Positions 9,270 through 18,376 are shown, counted from the stretch's first letter. The stretch: DNA of 64,000 nt from JALZMG01 sp963844175 (GCA_963844175.1 CAWJNE010000003.1:1-64000), one strand, 5' to 3'. Notes: generated by a model not told the origin, from the letters alone. Translations and numbers: made by a program.

Positions 9270-10079
9270 TCAGCGGCGGCGGAGGAGCACTTCCTGCGCC
9301 ACGGTGGCCACGAGCTGGCCGGTTCGGGTGCGGATCGTCCCGAGTGACAGGCCGCGACCACCACCGGTCGCCACCGGGACCAACTCGACGAGCAGCCAGT
9401 CGTTGACGTCGACCGGACGGTGGAACCACACGCTGTGGTCGAGCGAGACCGATTGGCGCCGCGCCGGGTCCTCCAGGTCGGCGTGCGGCGCCCGGGCGGC
9501 GCGCGTCGGGCCGTGGTCGCTCAGGTAGGCCACGGACTGCAGGTGCAGCGCCGGGTCGGGCGGGACCGGCGCCGCAGCGCGGAACCACGACCGGCGGGTG
9601 TGCGGGATGACGTCGGCGACGACGTCGATCGGTACGTCACAGGACTGGAACCACGACGTCTGGTAGCGGCCGGCGGGCAGCTCCTCGGGCCCGGGGATGC
9701 CGGGCGTCGCTGGCGCCTCGTACTCCACGCCGACCTCGTCGCGCTGGAAGTCGGCGGTGAGCACGAACACGATGCCGTGGTCCTGCTCGGCGACGACCCG
9801 CCGGGTGGCGAAGCTGGCGCCGTCGCGGGTGCGCTCGACGGCGTAGCGGATCCGCTCGCCGCCCGCGCCGGCGACGACGAACGAGGCGTGCAGGGCGTGG
9901 GCCGTGCGATCGGCCGGCACGGTCAGGGCGGCGGCGCGCAAGGCCTGGCCGATCAGCAGGCCGCCGAACACGTGGCGCGGGTTCGGGGCGCGGCGGCTGA
10001 CGAACCGGTCAGCACCGTCATCGAGCGGGTCCAGCGCCAGCCGGTCCGCCATCGTCACCGGCGTCGCATCGGCCGTCAC
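9270..10079 (-). CDS. Acyl-CoA thioesterase II (TesB-like)
   Basis: A 269-residue double-hotdog thioesterase that hydrolyses acyl-CoA to free acid and CoA. The N-terminal hotdog has PRHVFGGLLIGQALRAAALT and the C-terminal one has SLDHSVWFHRPVDVNDWLL, both family hallmarks. The GTG at 10079 overlaps the epoxide hydrolase stop as GTGA, so the two are translationally coupled. The dehydrogenase gene follows after 17 bases. Confidence 0.88.
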   Translation of the reverse strand: MTADATPVTMADRLALDPLDDGADRFVSRRAPNPRHVFGGLLIGQALRAAALTVPADRTAHALHASFVVAGAGGERIRYAVERTRDGASFATRRVVAEQDHGIVFVLTADFQRDEVGVEYEAPATPGIPGPEELPAGRYQTSWFQSCDVPIDVVADVIPHTRRSWFRAAAPVPPDPALHLQSVAYLSDHGPTRAARAPHADLEDPARRQSVSLDHSVWFHRPVDVNDWLLVELVPVATGGGRGLSLGTIRTRTGQLVATVAQEVLLRRR

Positions 10080-11038
10080 GGCAGCGACTGGAGGAAATCC
10101 AGCAGGGCGGCGTTGACCTCGCTCGGACGCTCCTGCTGCGTCCAGTGCCCACAGCCCTCGAGGACCAGGCTGCGGTGCAGCGCCGGCAGCGTGGTCGGGA
10201 AGCGGTCGATCGCCGGCTGGCCCCAGATCGTCGGGCCGTCGTGGTCCCCGCCGATGAACAGGGCCGGCACGTCGATGGCCCGGTGGCGGTACACGGACAG
10301 CTCCTCGAAGTCCCGATCGACGCAGCGGTAGCGGTTGAGGCCACCGGTGAACCCGGTGCGCTCGAACTCGGCCACGTAGAACTCGAGGTCCTCGTCCGTC
10401 AGCCACGCCAGCGGCTCGGACGGGTACCGGAAGCGGTCGCTCATGCGGGCGCCGTGCGGGATCGTCGCCACGGTCTTGCCGTCCTCGGGGAACGGGGCGT
10501 CACCCGACGCCGTGAAGTAGAAGCCGAGCAGCCAGGTCCGCACGTCGGCTTCGATCTCAGCTTCGGCCCGCCCCGGCTGCTGGAAGTACTCGATGTAGAA
10601 CTCCTCGGCGCCGCCCATGGCCCGGAAGGCCTCCGACGGGCGGGTGTCGCTCGGCGGCGAGAAGGGCACGGAGAGCCCGGCCACCGCCCGGAACACGTCC
10701 GGGCGCAGCAGCGCCGAGGTCCAGGCGATCGGCGCGCCCCAGTCGTGGCCGACGACGACGGCCTGTGTCTCGCCGAGCGCCTCGACGAGGGCCACGTTGT
10801 CGGCGACGAGGCACAGCATGCGGTACTCGTCGACCGATGCGGGCTTCGACGAGCGCCCGTAGCCGCGCACGTCGATGGCCACGGCGCGGAAGCCGGCCTC
10901 GGCCAGCGCCGGCAGCTGGTGGCGCCACGAGTACCACGACTCGGGGAAGCCGTGGACCATCAGGACCAGCGGCCCTTCGCCGGCCTCGACGGTGTGCAGG
11001 CGAAAGCCGTTGACGTGGTGGACCCGGTGCGTCATCAC
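10076..11038 (-). CDS. Alpha/beta hydrolase, epoxide hydrolase-like
   Basis: About 320 residues. The oxyanion-hole region is HGFPESWYSWRHQLPAL, the nucleophile elbow is VVGHDWGAP with aspartate as nucleophile, and the C-terminal histidine is in GCGHWTQQERPSEVN. An aspartate nucleophile and HGFPE are typical of soluble epoxide hydrolases and haloalkane dehalogenases. EEFYIEYFQQPGRAEAE in the cap supports the epoxide hydrolase side. GTG at 11038 and ATG at 11035 are adjacent in-frame starts. The divergent enoyl-CoA hydratase begins 27 bases away. Confidence 0.87.
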   Translation of the reverse strand: MMTHRVHHVNGFRLHTVEAGEGPLVLMVHGFPESWYSWRHQLPALAEAGFRAVAIDVRGYGRSSKPASVDEYRMLCLVADNVALVEALGETQAVVVGHDWGAPIAWTSALLRPDVFRAVAGLSVPFSPPSDTRPSEAFRAMGGAEEFYIEYFQQPGRAEAEIEADVRTWLLGFYFTASGDAPFPEDGKTVATIPHGARMSDRFRYPSEPLAWLTDEDLEFYVAEFERTGFTGGLNRYRCVDRDFEELSVYRHRAIDVPALFIGGDHDGPTIWGQPAIDRFPTTLPALHRSLVLEGCGHWTQQERPSEVNAALLDFLQSLP

Positions 11039-11064
11039 GACGCGGAGCTTGACAGAGTGAGCCG

Positions 11065-11850
11065 ATGTTCGAAGACCTCCGGTTCGACGTCGCTGACCAC
11101 GTCGGCGTGCTCACGCTGGATCGGCCGCAGGCCCGCAACGCCTTGCGCCGCCAGACGTACCGGGAGCTGGAGGAGGTCGTGCGCGGCCTCGGCGAGGCCG
11201 GCGTGCGCTGCCTCGTCATCACCGGCGCCGACCCGGCGTTCTGCTCGGGCGACGACGTCAAGCTGATGATGGCCGGCCCGGAACGCCCACCCGACGACTG
11301 GGGCGAGACCTCGGCCGCTCGTTTGACGCCGGCCGCCGACGCGCTGCTGCACACCGACATCCCGGTGATCGCCGCCGTCAACGGCGCCGCCGTCGGGTGG
11401 GGCATGGAGCTGGCGCTGATGGCCGATCTGCGGGTGGCGTCCGAGCGGGCGCGGTTCGGCGAGCTGTTCGTGCTGCGCGGGCTGGTCACCGACGCACCGG
11501 GCCTCGGTCGGCTGGCCCAGCTGGTCGGCCGGGAGCGGGCGGCCGAGCTGCTGTTCACCGGCGAGGTGATCGATGCCGCGACGGCGCTGCAGATCGGGCT
11601 GGTGTCGCGGGTGGTCGACCACGACCAGCTGCTCGCCGAGGCCACCGCGCTGGCCGCCCGGATCGCCGCCAACCCGCCACTCGCCGTGCAAGCCCTCAAA
11701 CGCGGGCTGCGCGAGGCGCTCGACCCCGACTGGCACGACGTTGGCGCCTGGGTCTCCACCAACCTCGCTCGGCTGTTCCGCACCGCCGACCACCACGAGG
11801 GCGTGGCGGCGTTCCTCGAGAAGCGCCCGGCCGTCTACACGGGTCGGTAG
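11065..11850 (+). CDS. Enoyl-CoA hydratase/isomerase family protein
   Basis: A 261-residue crotonase-fold protein. The oxyanion-hole glycine is in AAVNGAAVGWGMELALMAD and the CoA-binding part is in RPQARNALRRQTY and FCSGDDVKLM. The second catalytic glutamate of true hydratases (usually in a GLxPE stretch) is replaced by Asp/Ala in GLVTDAPGLGRL, so the exact reaction may differ from hydration. It is divergent from the epoxide hydrolase and convergent with the acyltransferase. A CAGAGT box ends 7 bases before the ATG and may be a weak leaderless promoter. Confidence 0.9.
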   Translation: MFEDLRFDVADHVGVLTLDRPQARNALRRQTYRELEEVVRGLGEAGVRCLVITGADPAFCSGDDVKLMMAGPERPPDDWGETSAARLTPAADALLHTDIPVIAAVNGAAVGWGMELALMADLRVASERARFGELFVLRGLVTDAPGLGRLAQLVGRERAAELLFTGEVIDAATALQIGLVSRVVDHDQLLAEATALAARIAANPPLAVQALKRGLREALDPDWHDVGAWVSTNLARLFRTADHHEGVAAFLEKRPAVYTGR

Positions 11851-11859
11851 CGGCGCGGT

Positions 11860-12621
11860 TCAGACGGCGACGAGCTCGCGTCGGTCGGCGGCCTCGATCG
11901 GGTCGAGGACGCTGGCCGGGCGGGCCGTGACAGGTGCCTCGGCGACGTCCGACGACTTGCCGGCGTACGTGTTGCGGTACTCCTGTCCGGTCAGCTCGCG
12001 GATCTCGAACATCACCTCGTCGATCATCGATCGCCACGCCAGATGTGGGTCGGCGCGGTTCTGGTAGCGCTCCGGCTTGACCGGTCGTCCGATCTGGATC
12101 GAGCACTCCCGGAACAGCTTGGGCACCTTGGCGTCCGGTGGCTGGATGTCCGCCGTGCCGGTGATGCCGACCGGGAAGATCGGGCACCCCACCTCCATCG
12201 CCAGACGGGCGGCGCCGGTGCGACCCTTGTGCAGCACCCGGTCGCGACTGCGCGTCCCTTCGGGGAACATGCCGAACAGCTCGCCCCGCCGCAGCACCTT
12301 GGCCGCGGCGTCGAGCGCGCCCTGCGACTTGGCGCCACCCGAGCGATCGATCGGGATCATGCCGAGCATCGGGAAGAGGAACTTCGTCTTCCACGAATCC
12401 ATGTACTCGGCCTTGCCGACGAAGCTGATGTTGCGCGGGACGCTGAGCATCAGGAACGCCGAGTCGAGGAACGAGATGTGGTTCGGGCACAGGATCGCCG
12501 GGCCCAGTTCGGGCAGCCGATCGAAGCCGGACGTGTCGATCCTCCAGAGGCGCCGGGCGACCGGTGCCATGATCCGACGGGACCGCTCTTGTGCTCGACC
12601 GGCCCCAACCTCCTTGTCCAC
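11860..12621 (-). CDS. Lysophospholipid acyltransferase family protein (PlsC-like)
   Basis: About 253 residues with all acyltransferase blocks: NHISFLD (the H-x4-D catalytic motif), GMIPIDRSGG, FPEGTRSRD and the later hydrophobic GCPIFPVGITG. It should esterify lysophosphatidate or a similar acceptor at the inner membrane face. The GTG start at 12621 (VDKEVGAGRAQERS) is chosen because a TACGAT box ends 7 bases upstream; the ATG at 12660 would lie upstream of this promoter. The gene converges on the enoyl-CoA hydratase with 9 bases between. Confidence 0.87.
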   Translation of the reverse strand: MDKEVGAGRAQERSRRIMAPVARRLWRIDTSGFDRLPELGPAILCPNHISFLDSAFLMLSVPRNISFVGKAEYMDSWKTKFLFPMLGMIPIDRSGGAKSQGALDAAAKVLRRGELFGMFPEGTRSRDRVLHKGRTGAARLAMEVGCPIFPVGITGTADIQPPDAKVPKLFRECSIQIGRPVKPERYQNRADPHLAWRSMIDEVMFEIRELTGQEYRNTYAGKSSDVAEAPVTARPASVLDPIEAADRRELVAV

Positions 12622-12627
12622 ACGCGC

Positions 12628-12633
12628 ATCGTA
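12628..12633 (-). promoter_or_regulatory. -10 box of the PlsC-like gene
   Basis: TACGAT on the minus strand, with 6 bases between the box and the GTG at 12621. This fits a leaderless transcript and argues for the shorter start. Confidence 0.5.
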
Positions 12634-12685
12634 GGCCCTGCGTGTTACATCCGATCGCACACCAGGTCACGGCGGTGTGAACGGT

Positions 12686-12702
12686 CCGTACCGCGGGTAC
12701 GG
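12686..12702 (-). terminator. Hairpin after mshC
   Basis: Perfect arms CCGTACC and GGTACGG around a 3-base loop, starting 8 bases past the mshC stop. There is no T tract, as is common in actinobacterial terminators. It also lies upstream of the PlsC-like gene. Confidence 0.5.
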
Positions 12703-12710
12703 CCGAACGG

Positions 12711-13847
12711 CTACAACTCGATGCCGAGCAGCGCCGCCGCCTCGGTGACGTCGTGGCCGCGCATCGCCACCTCGTCGATCACGGCGAACGCCGCCGGGGT
12801 GTCGAGATCATCGTCGAGGTGGGCGCGCACCTCCTCGACCACCGGGCTGGGACGACCGCCGGCCGCCGCCCGCCACTGCTCGAGCCGCGCCTGAGCCGCC
12901 GGCATCAGCTCGTCGTCCCACGACCACGGCGTGCGGTAGTGGTGGGCGGTGATGCCGAGGCGGATCGCCATCGGATCCCACTCCTTGCGAAGGGCGTCGA
13001 CGAACACGAGGTTGCCGAGACTCTTGGACATCTTCTCGCCGTCCTTGGAGATCAGCGCCGTGTGCATCCAGTGGCGCACGAACGGCTCGCCGGTCGCCGC
13101 CTCCGACTGCGCCCGCTCCGACTCGTGGTGCGGGAAGATCAGATCGGCGCCGCCGCCGTGCAGGTCGATCGTCGTCCCCAGCTCGCGCAGCGCCAGCGCG
13201 CTGCACTCGATGTGCCACCCGGGACGGCCCGGCCCCCACAACGTGTCCCACGACGGCTCGTCGGGCGCCGACGGCTGCCACAGCACGAAGTCCAACGGGT
13301 GGCGCTTGTCGGGGTTGTCGACGTCGCCGCCACCATCGCGAGCGAGCACGAGCATCTCGTCGTGCGACAGGTTGCTGACGGTGCCGAACGAGTCGAACCG
13401 CGTGACGTCGAAGTAGACCGCGCCGCCGGCCTGGTAGGCGTAGCCGCGGTCGAGGACCATCCCGATGAATCCGCGGATGTCGGGGATCGCCGACGACGCC
13501 CGCGGTGTCGACGACACGGGCAGCGCGTTCAGCGCCTCCATGTCCGCCTCGAACCTGGCCTCCTCCCCCGCCGCCAGGTCGAGGTAGTGGATGCCCAGCT
13601 GGCGGGCCTTGGCGAACAGCGGGTCGTCGACGTCGGTCACGTTCCGCACGCACGTCACGGTGTGGCCGCGATCGATCAACCGCCGCTGCAGCACGTCGTA
13701 GGCGAGGAAGGTGGCGGCGTGCCCGAGGTGGGTGGCGTCGTAGGGCGTGATGCCGCACGTGTACATCAGCACGTGCTCCGCCGGCTCGAAGTCCACGATG
13801 TCGCGGCGCGCCGTGTCGTACAGCCGCATCGGCGGTGCCTCGATCAC
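12711..13847 (-). CDS. mshC: Cysteine:glucosaminyl-inositol ligase (mycothiol synthesis)
   Basis: Joins cysteine to GlcN-inositol in mycothiol synthesis, using ATP. It is a class I synthetase fold related to CysRS: the first signature is YTCGITPYDATHLGHAATF, the second is EKMSKSLGNLVFV, and HPLDFVLWQPS and PGWHIECSALALRELG match MshC. At about 378 residues it lacks the tRNA-binding end of CysRS and is slightly shorter than many MshC proteins. The TYDATHLGH form (instead of the CysRS PTVYxxxHxGH) favours MshC. The GTG at 13847 is the longest start; ATG at 13829 is an alternative. The F420 oxidoreductase gene lies 4 bases upstream on the same strand. Confidence 0.92.
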   Translation of the reverse strand: MIEAPPMRLYDTARRDIVDFEPAEHVLMYTCGITPYDATHLGHAATFLAYDVLQRRLIDRGHTVTCVRNVTDVDDPLFAKARQLGIHYLDLAAGEEARFEADMEALNALPVSSTPRASSAIPDIRGFIGMVLDRGYAYQAGGAVYFDVTRFDSFGTVSNLSHDEMLVLARDGGGDVDNPDKRHPLDFVLWQPSAPDEPSWDTLWGPGRPGWHIECSALALRELGTTIDLHGGGADLIFPHHESERAQSEAATGEPFVRHWMHTALISKDGEKMSKSLGNLVFVDALRKEWDPMAIRLGITAHHYRTPWSWDDELMPAAQARLEQWRAAAGGRPSPVVEEVRAHLDDDLDTPAAFAVIDEVAMRGHDVTEAAALLGIEL

Positions 13848-13851
13848 GGCG

Positions 13852-14541
13852 TCACGACGGGTCGGCGGCCACCGGGTCGCGCGGGTCGCGCTTGATCCCG
13901 GTCAGCTTCGGCGCCACCCGGGTCTTGTAGCGCACGTTGAGCTGCAGGAGCACGGCGGTGAAGGCTTCGATCGCCGTGGCGTTGGACAGCTCGCCGGCGT
14001 CGAGCGGCCGGCAGCCGGGGATCTTGGCCACGATCTCGCTGATCTCGGCGACCGCGTCGGCATCGTCGCCGCAGATCAACACGTCGGAGTCGATCGGTTC
14101 GCCGAGGTGCCCGAGCTCCTTGGCCGGCAGGTGGTGCAGGGCGGCCACGACGCGGCAGCCGGGCACCGCCGCCTGGACGTGGGCGGCGACGCTGCCGCGC
14201 GGCGGGACCAGCGGCTGGAACTCGTGGCCGACACGGACCAGCGCGTTGGCCATGCTGACGACGACCTTGCCCTCGAGCGCCGGCGCGTGCTCCTGGGCCG
14301 TCGTCGCCGCCGAGTCCCACGGCGTGGCGATCACGACGACCTCGCAGTCGGCAGCGCCGTCGTTGTCGCCGTACCCGAGCAGCTCCACCAGCTGCGGCGA
14401 CTGCTCGACCAGGCGGTCGCGGGTCTCCATCGCCCGGTACTTCGAGCGGGAGCCGATGATGACGGCATAGCCGATGCTGGCCAGCCTGGCGGCGAGGCTG
14501 CTGCCGGCCGGGCCGGTCCCGCCCAGGATGCCGATGCGCAT
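13852..14541 (-). CDS. F420:NADPH oxidoreductase (NPDG/Fno-like)
   Basis: A 229-residue Rossmann-fold protein that moves hydride between F420 and NADP. The dinucleotide motif GILGGTGPAGSSLA is at the N-terminus with GSRSKYRA after it as the NADP phosphate site; SMANALVRVGHEFQPL and AALHHLPAKELGHLG match the F420-binding half of the family. The start at 14541 is the only one that gives the family N-terminus MRIGILGGTG. It is coupled to mshC and divergent from the enoyl-reductase gene. The LLM enzyme near 18 kb is another likely F420 user. Confidence 0.9.
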   Translation of the reverse strand: MRIGILGGTGPAGSSLAARLASIGYAVIIGSRSKYRAMETRDRLVEQSPQLVELLGYGDNDGAADCEVVVIATPWDSAATTAQEHAPALEGKVVVSMANALVRVGHEFQPLVPPRGSVAAHVQAAVPGCRVVAALHHLPAKELGHLGEPIDSDVLICGDDADAVAEISEIVAKIPGCRPLDAGELSNATAIEAFTAVLLQLNVRYKTRVAPKLTGIKRDPRDPVAADPS

Positions 14542-14549
14542 GGGCGCTG

Positions 14550-14567
14550 AGCCTAGGCAGCTACCGT
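14550..14567. promoter_or_regulatory. Compact divergent promoter pair
   Basis: The 33-base gap holds a minus-strand TAGGCT (14555 to 14550, last T 9 bases from the ATG at 14541) and a plus-strand TACCGT (14562-14567, last T 8 bases from the GTG at 14575). Both predict leaderless transcripts. Any -35 element of one promoter must overlap the start of the opposite gene. Confidence 0.5.
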
Positions 14568-14574
14568 CGCTCCG

Positions 14575-15342
14575 GTGGGGGTCGTCGAGGGCAAGAAGAT
14601 CGTGATCACGGGCGTCCTGACCGATGCGTCGCTCGCGTTCTCGGTCGCCCAGCTGGCGCAGGAACAGGGCGCCGACATCGTGCTGACCGGTGCCGGGCGT
14701 GGCCTCAGCCTGACCCGGCGCACGGCGCGCAAGCTGACCGGCGAGGTCGAGGTGCTCGAGCTCGACGTCACCCAGCCCGACCACCTGGTCACCGTCCGCG
14801 ACGCGCTGGCCGAACGGTGGGGTCGTGTCGACGGCGTGCTGCACGCCATCGGCTTCGCTCCCGAGGTGTGCCTCGGCGACGACTTCATGGCCGCCCAGTG
14901 GGACGACGTCGCCGTCGCCCTCCACGTGTCGACCTACTCACTCAAGGCGCTGGCCGACGCGTTCGTGCCGCTGATGTCGGCCGGCGGGTCGTTCGTCGGG
15001 CTGGACTTCGACAACTCCGTCGCCTGGCCCGCGTACAACTGGATGGGCGTGGCCAAGTCGGCGCTGCAGAGCGTCAGCCGGTACCTGGCCAAGGAGCTCG
15101 GATCGCAGGGCATCCGCTGCAACCTCGTCGCCGCCGGACCCCTGAAGACGATGGCCGCCAGGAGCATCCCCGGCTTCAGCAAGTTCGAGGACATCTGGGA
15201 CGAGCGGGCGCCGCTCGGCTGGTCGGTCACCGACCCGACCCCCGTCGCCCGGGCCTGCGTCGCCCTGCTGTCGGACTGGTTCCCCGCCACTACCGGCGAG
15301 ATCGTCCACGTCGACGGCGGCTTCCACGCCACCGGCGCCTGA
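14575..15342 (+). CDS. Enoyl-ACP reductase, FabI/InhA type
   Basis: A 255-residue short-chain reductase of the enoyl-ACP reductase branch, for the last step of fatty acid elongation. The glycine-rich start ITGVLTDASLAFSVAQLAQ replaces the standard TGxxxGIG, as in FabI/InhA. The active-site Tyr and Lys are in AYNWMGVAKSALQSVSRYL (Tyr, then Lys seven residues on) and an NADH-site stretch is in LLSDWFPATTGEIVHVDGGF. The GTG at 14575 fits the TACCGT box upstream. It resembles InhA in PLSTMAARSIPGF-like stretches (here PLKTMAARSIPGF). The gene is divergent from the F420 oxidoreductase gene. Confidence 0.92.
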   Translation: MGVVEGKKIVITGVLTDASLAFSVAQLAQEQGADIVLTGAGRGLSLTRRTARKLTGEVEVLELDVTQPDHLVTVRDALAERWGRVDGVLHAIGFAPEVCLGDDFMAAQWDDVAVALHVSTYSLKALADAFVPLMSAGGSFVGLDFDNSVAWPAYNWMGVAKSALQSVSRYLAKELGSQGIRCNLVAAGPLKTMAARSIPGFSKFEDIWDERAPLGWSVTDPTPVARACVALLSDWFPATTGEIVHVDGGFHATGA

Positions 15343-15356
15343 CGGGGGATCCTCGG

Positions 15357-15362
15357 TAGCGT
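15357..15362 (+). promoter_or_regulatory. -10 box of the DUF255 gene
   Basis: TAGCGT, last T 8 bases before the GTG start at 15370. It matches the leaderless promoter pattern seen elsewhere in the window. Confidence 0.5.
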
Positions 15363-15369
15363 CCGACCG

Positions 15370-17358
15370 GTGAACCGGCTCGGCGCGGAGACGTCGCCGT
15401 ACCTGCGCCAGCACCGGGACAACCCGGTCGACTGGTGGGCCTGGGGACCCGAGGCGTTCGCCGAGGCGGCGGCGCGCGATGTGCCCGTGCTGCTGTCCGT
15501 CGGCTACTCCGCCTGCCACTGGTGCCATGTGATGGCGCACGAGTCGTTCGAGGACGCCGACGTCGCCACCGAGATGAACCGCCGGTTCGTCAACGTGAAG
15601 GTCGACCGCGAAGAGCGCCCCGACGTCGACGCCGTCTACATGGACGCCGTGCAGGCGATGACCGGTCGCGGCGGCTGGCCGATGACCGTCTTCCTGACGC
15701 CGAAGGGCGATCCCTTCTACGGCGGGACCTACTTCCCCAAGCCGAACTTCCTGCAGCTGATGGCGGCGATCACCGACGCGTGGCGGGACCGGCGCGCCGA
15801 GCTGGACAAGAACACGGGCGCGCTGCGCGAGGCCATCTCGCGCACCGCCCGCCTGCAACCGCGCGCCGACGGCCCGGGTGAGGCGCAGCACGCCTCGGCG
15901 ATCCGGGCCCTGGCCGGCAACTTCGACCGCCAGTGGGGCGGCTTCGGCGCGGCGCCCAAGTTCCCCTCGACGATGAGCATCGACCTCGTCCTCGCCGACT
16001 CGCTGCGCACCGGCGACGACGCGGCGCGCGAGATCGTCACCACGACGCTCGACGCGATGGCGTCCGGCGGCATGTACGACCACGTCGGCGGCGGCTTCGC
16101 CCGCTACTCGGTCGACCAGCAGTGGCTGGTCCCGCACTTCGAGAAGATGCTCTACGACCAAGCACTGCTGGTGCGCGTCTACGCCCACGCCGCCGTCGCC
16201 CTCGACGAGCCGCGCTGGCGCCAGATCGTCACCGAGACGGTCGAGTACGTGCTGCGCGACCTGCGCCAGCCCGCCGGCGGCTTCTCGTCGGCGGAGGACG
16301 CCGACTCTCCCGGTCCCGACGGGCACGGCCACGAGGGGCTGTTCCACACCTGGACCGTCGACGAGGTCGTCGCCGTGCTGGGCGCCGGCGCCGAGACCGA
16401 CGCCGCACTGGACTGGTTCGGCATCACTCCCGGCGGCAACTTCGAGGGCCGCTCGATCCCCAACCGGCTGCACGCCCGCGGGGCGTACGATCGCCCGCCG
16501 GCCGTCGAGGAGGCCCGCCGGCGGCTGTTCGACGCCCGTGAGGGACGCCTCCGCCCGGGTCTCGACGACAAGGTCCTCACCGAGTGGAACGGCCTGATGA
16601 TCGCCGCCCTCGCCGAGGCCGGGTCGCTGCTCGACCGTCCCGACTGGATCGAGGCCGCCGCGGCGGCCGGCGACTTCCTGCGCCTCGAGCTGCGCCGTCC
16701 CGACGGCCGCTGGTTCCGGTCGTGGCACGCCGACGGCGATCCCCAGGCCCGCCACGCCGCGCTGGCCGCCGACCACGCCGCGCTCGTCGACGCCTACACA
16801 CGCCTCGGGGAGGCGACCGGCGAGGCCCGATGGATCGCCGAGGCGGTGGCCGTTGCCGACGTCATGCTCGACCACTTCTGGGACGTCGACCACGGTGGGC
16901 TGTTCACGACACCCGACGACGGCGAGGTGCTCGTCGCTCGCCAGAAGGACCTCTTCGACAACGCCACCCCGTCGGCCAACTCGATGGCCGCCGGCGCCCT
17001 GTTCCGACTCGCCGCCCTGACGGGCGAGCCCAGGTACGCCCGCCACGCCGACCGCATCCTGGCCCTCGTCGCCGCCGTCGTCGACCAGGCGCCTGCGGCG
17101 TTCTCGCAGGCCCTCGCCGCTGCCGCGCTGGCTCGCCACGGCATCACCGAAGTGGCGGTGGTCGGCGACCGACCGGACCTCGTGGCCGTGGTCGGCGAGG
17201 CGTGGCGCCCGGCCGTGGTCCTGGCGTGGGGCGAGCCGTACGACTCACCGCTGTGGGCCGGGCGCCACGACGGTCTGGCCTACGTCTGCCGGGACTACGC
17301 CTGCCAGGCGCCGCAGGACTCCACCGACGGCCTGCGCGCCCAACTCGGCGCCAGCTGA
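15370..17358 (+). CDS. DUF255 thioredoxin-fold protein (YyaL/SPATA20-like)
   Basis: A 662-residue protein with an N-terminal thioredoxin-like DUF255 domain followed by an alpha/alpha barrel like that of N-acylglucosamine epimerases. The signature SACHWCHVMAHESFED, with CxxC, is at about residues 50-65; VDREERPDVDAVYMDAVQA and GGWPMTVFLTPKGDPFYGG follow. The barrel part includes KFPSTMSIDLVL and YDHVGGGFARYSVD. The biochemical role of the family is not settled. The GTG start fits the leaderless box. The LLM gene follows after 33 bases. Confidence 0.9.
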   Translation: MNRLGAETSPYLRQHRDNPVDWWAWGPEAFAEAAARDVPVLLSVGYSACHWCHVMAHESFEDADVATEMNRRFVNVKVDREERPDVDAVYMDAVQAMTGRGGWPMTVFLTPKGDPFYGGTYFPKPNFLQLMAAITDAWRDRRAELDKNTGALREAISRTARLQPRADGPGEAQHASAIRALAGNFDRQWGGFGAAPKFPSTMSIDLVLADSLRTGDDAAREIVTTTLDAMASGGMYDHVGGGFARYSVDQQWLVPHFEKMLYDQALLVRVYAHAAVALDEPRWRQIVTETVEYVLRDLRQPAGGFSSAEDADSPGPDGHGHEGLFHTWTVDEVVAVLGAGAETDAALDWFGITPGGNFEGRSIPNRLHARGAYDRPPAVEEARRRLFDAREGRLRPGLDDKVLTEWNGLMIAALAEAGSLLDRPDWIEAAAAAGDFLRLELRRPDGRWFRSWHADGDPQARHAALAADHAALVDAYTRLGEATGEARWIAEAVAVADVMLDHFWDVDHGGLFTTPDDGEVLVARQKDLFDNATPSANSMAAGALFRLAALTGEPRYARHADRILALVAAVVDQAPAAFSQALAAAALARHGITEVAVVGDRPDLVAVVGEAWRPAVVLAWGEPYDSPLWAGRHDGLAYVCRDYACQAPQDSTDGLRAQLGAS

Positions 17359-17391
17359 CCCGTTTGCAGACGCCACCGGTTCACTGGGGAC

Positions 17392-18369
17392 ATGACGCGA
17401 CTCGGCTACCAGATCCCCAACTTCACGTACCCCGACACGGCGCCGGCGGAGCTCTTCGACGTGATCGCCCGCCAAGCACGCGAGGCCGACGAGTCGGGCT
17501 TCGACACGGTGCTCGTGATGGACCACTTCTTCCAGCTGCCGATGCTCGGGGCGCCCGACGAGAACATGCTCGAGTGCTACTCGCTGCTGTCGGCGTTGGC
17601 CCGCGAGACGTCGGTGGTGCGCCTCGGGGCACTGGTCACGGGCAACACCTATCGCAACCCGGCGGTGCTGGCGAAGACGGTCACGACCCTCGACATCGTG
17701 TCCGGCGGCCGCGCCCAGCTGGGCATCGGGGCCGGGTGGTTCGAGCTCGAGCACGATGCGTTCGGCGTCGAATTCGGGACCTTCACCGATCGCTTCGAGA
17801 AGCTCGAGGAGGCGCTGCAGATCATCATCCCGATGCTGCGCGGCGAGCGGGTGACGTTCGCCGGCAACCGCTACCAGGTCGCTGAGGCGTTCAACGTCCC
17901 ACCGCCCCTGTCTGGGATCCCGGTCATGATCGGTGGGGGTGGGGAGCGCAAGACGCTGCGCATGGTCGCCCAGTACGCCGACGAGTCGAACCTGATCGCG
18001 GCGAAGGCCGATCTGCCGCGCAAGTTGGCGGCGCTCGACGAGCACTGCGCCAATCTCGGCCGCGACCGTGCGGAGATCACGGTGTCGTGGCAGCGCAACG
18101 TGTGCGTCGCCCCGACGATGGAGGAGGCGAACGCGGACCTGACCACCTACCTCGCGACGCGGGGCATGGATCTCGGTGCCATGAGCGACGAGGAGCGCGC
18201 CGCCATCACGAGCATGATCGTCGTCGGCGACGCGGACACGGTCGGCGAGGTCCTGGCCGACGACCTGACGGTGGGCGTCGACGGGTTCACCATCGCCGCG
18301 CCAGCGAACGGACACCTCCCGGGTCGCGTGACCCTGCTCGGCGAGACCGCGGCGAAGGTCATCGCCTGA
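17392..18369 (+). CDS. LLM class F420-dependent oxidoreductase
   Basis: A 325-residue luciferase-like TIM barrel. TRLGYQIPNFTYPD starts the first strand; VMDHFFQLPMLG, VVRLGALVTGNTYRNPAVLAKTVTTLDIVSGGRAQLGIGAGW (quoted here only as the VSGGRAQLGIGAGW core of the family) and PVMIGGGGERKTLRMVAQYA are typical of F420-dependent members. The substrate is unknown. A GGGGA stretch just before the ATG is a plausible ribosome site, and the gene may share the transcript of the DUF255 gene. It converges on the DUF4436 gene, with 7 bases between. Confidence 0.88.
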   Translation: MTRLGYQIPNFTYPDTAPAELFDVIARQAREADESGFDTVLVMDHFFQLPMLGAPDENMLECYSLLSALARETSVVRLGALVTGNTYRNPAVLAKTVTTLDIVSGGRAQLGIGAGWFELEHDAFGVEFGTFTDRFEKLEEALQIIIPMLRGERVTFAGNRYQVAEAFNVPPPLSGIPVMIGGGGERKTLRMVAQYADESNLIAAKADLPRKLAALDEHCANLGRDRAEITVSWQRNVCVAPTMEEANADLTTYLATRGMDLGAMSDEERAAITSMIVVGDADTVGEVLADDLTVGVDGFTIAAPANGHLPGRVTLLGETAAKVIA

Positions 18370-18376
18370 TCGCCGG

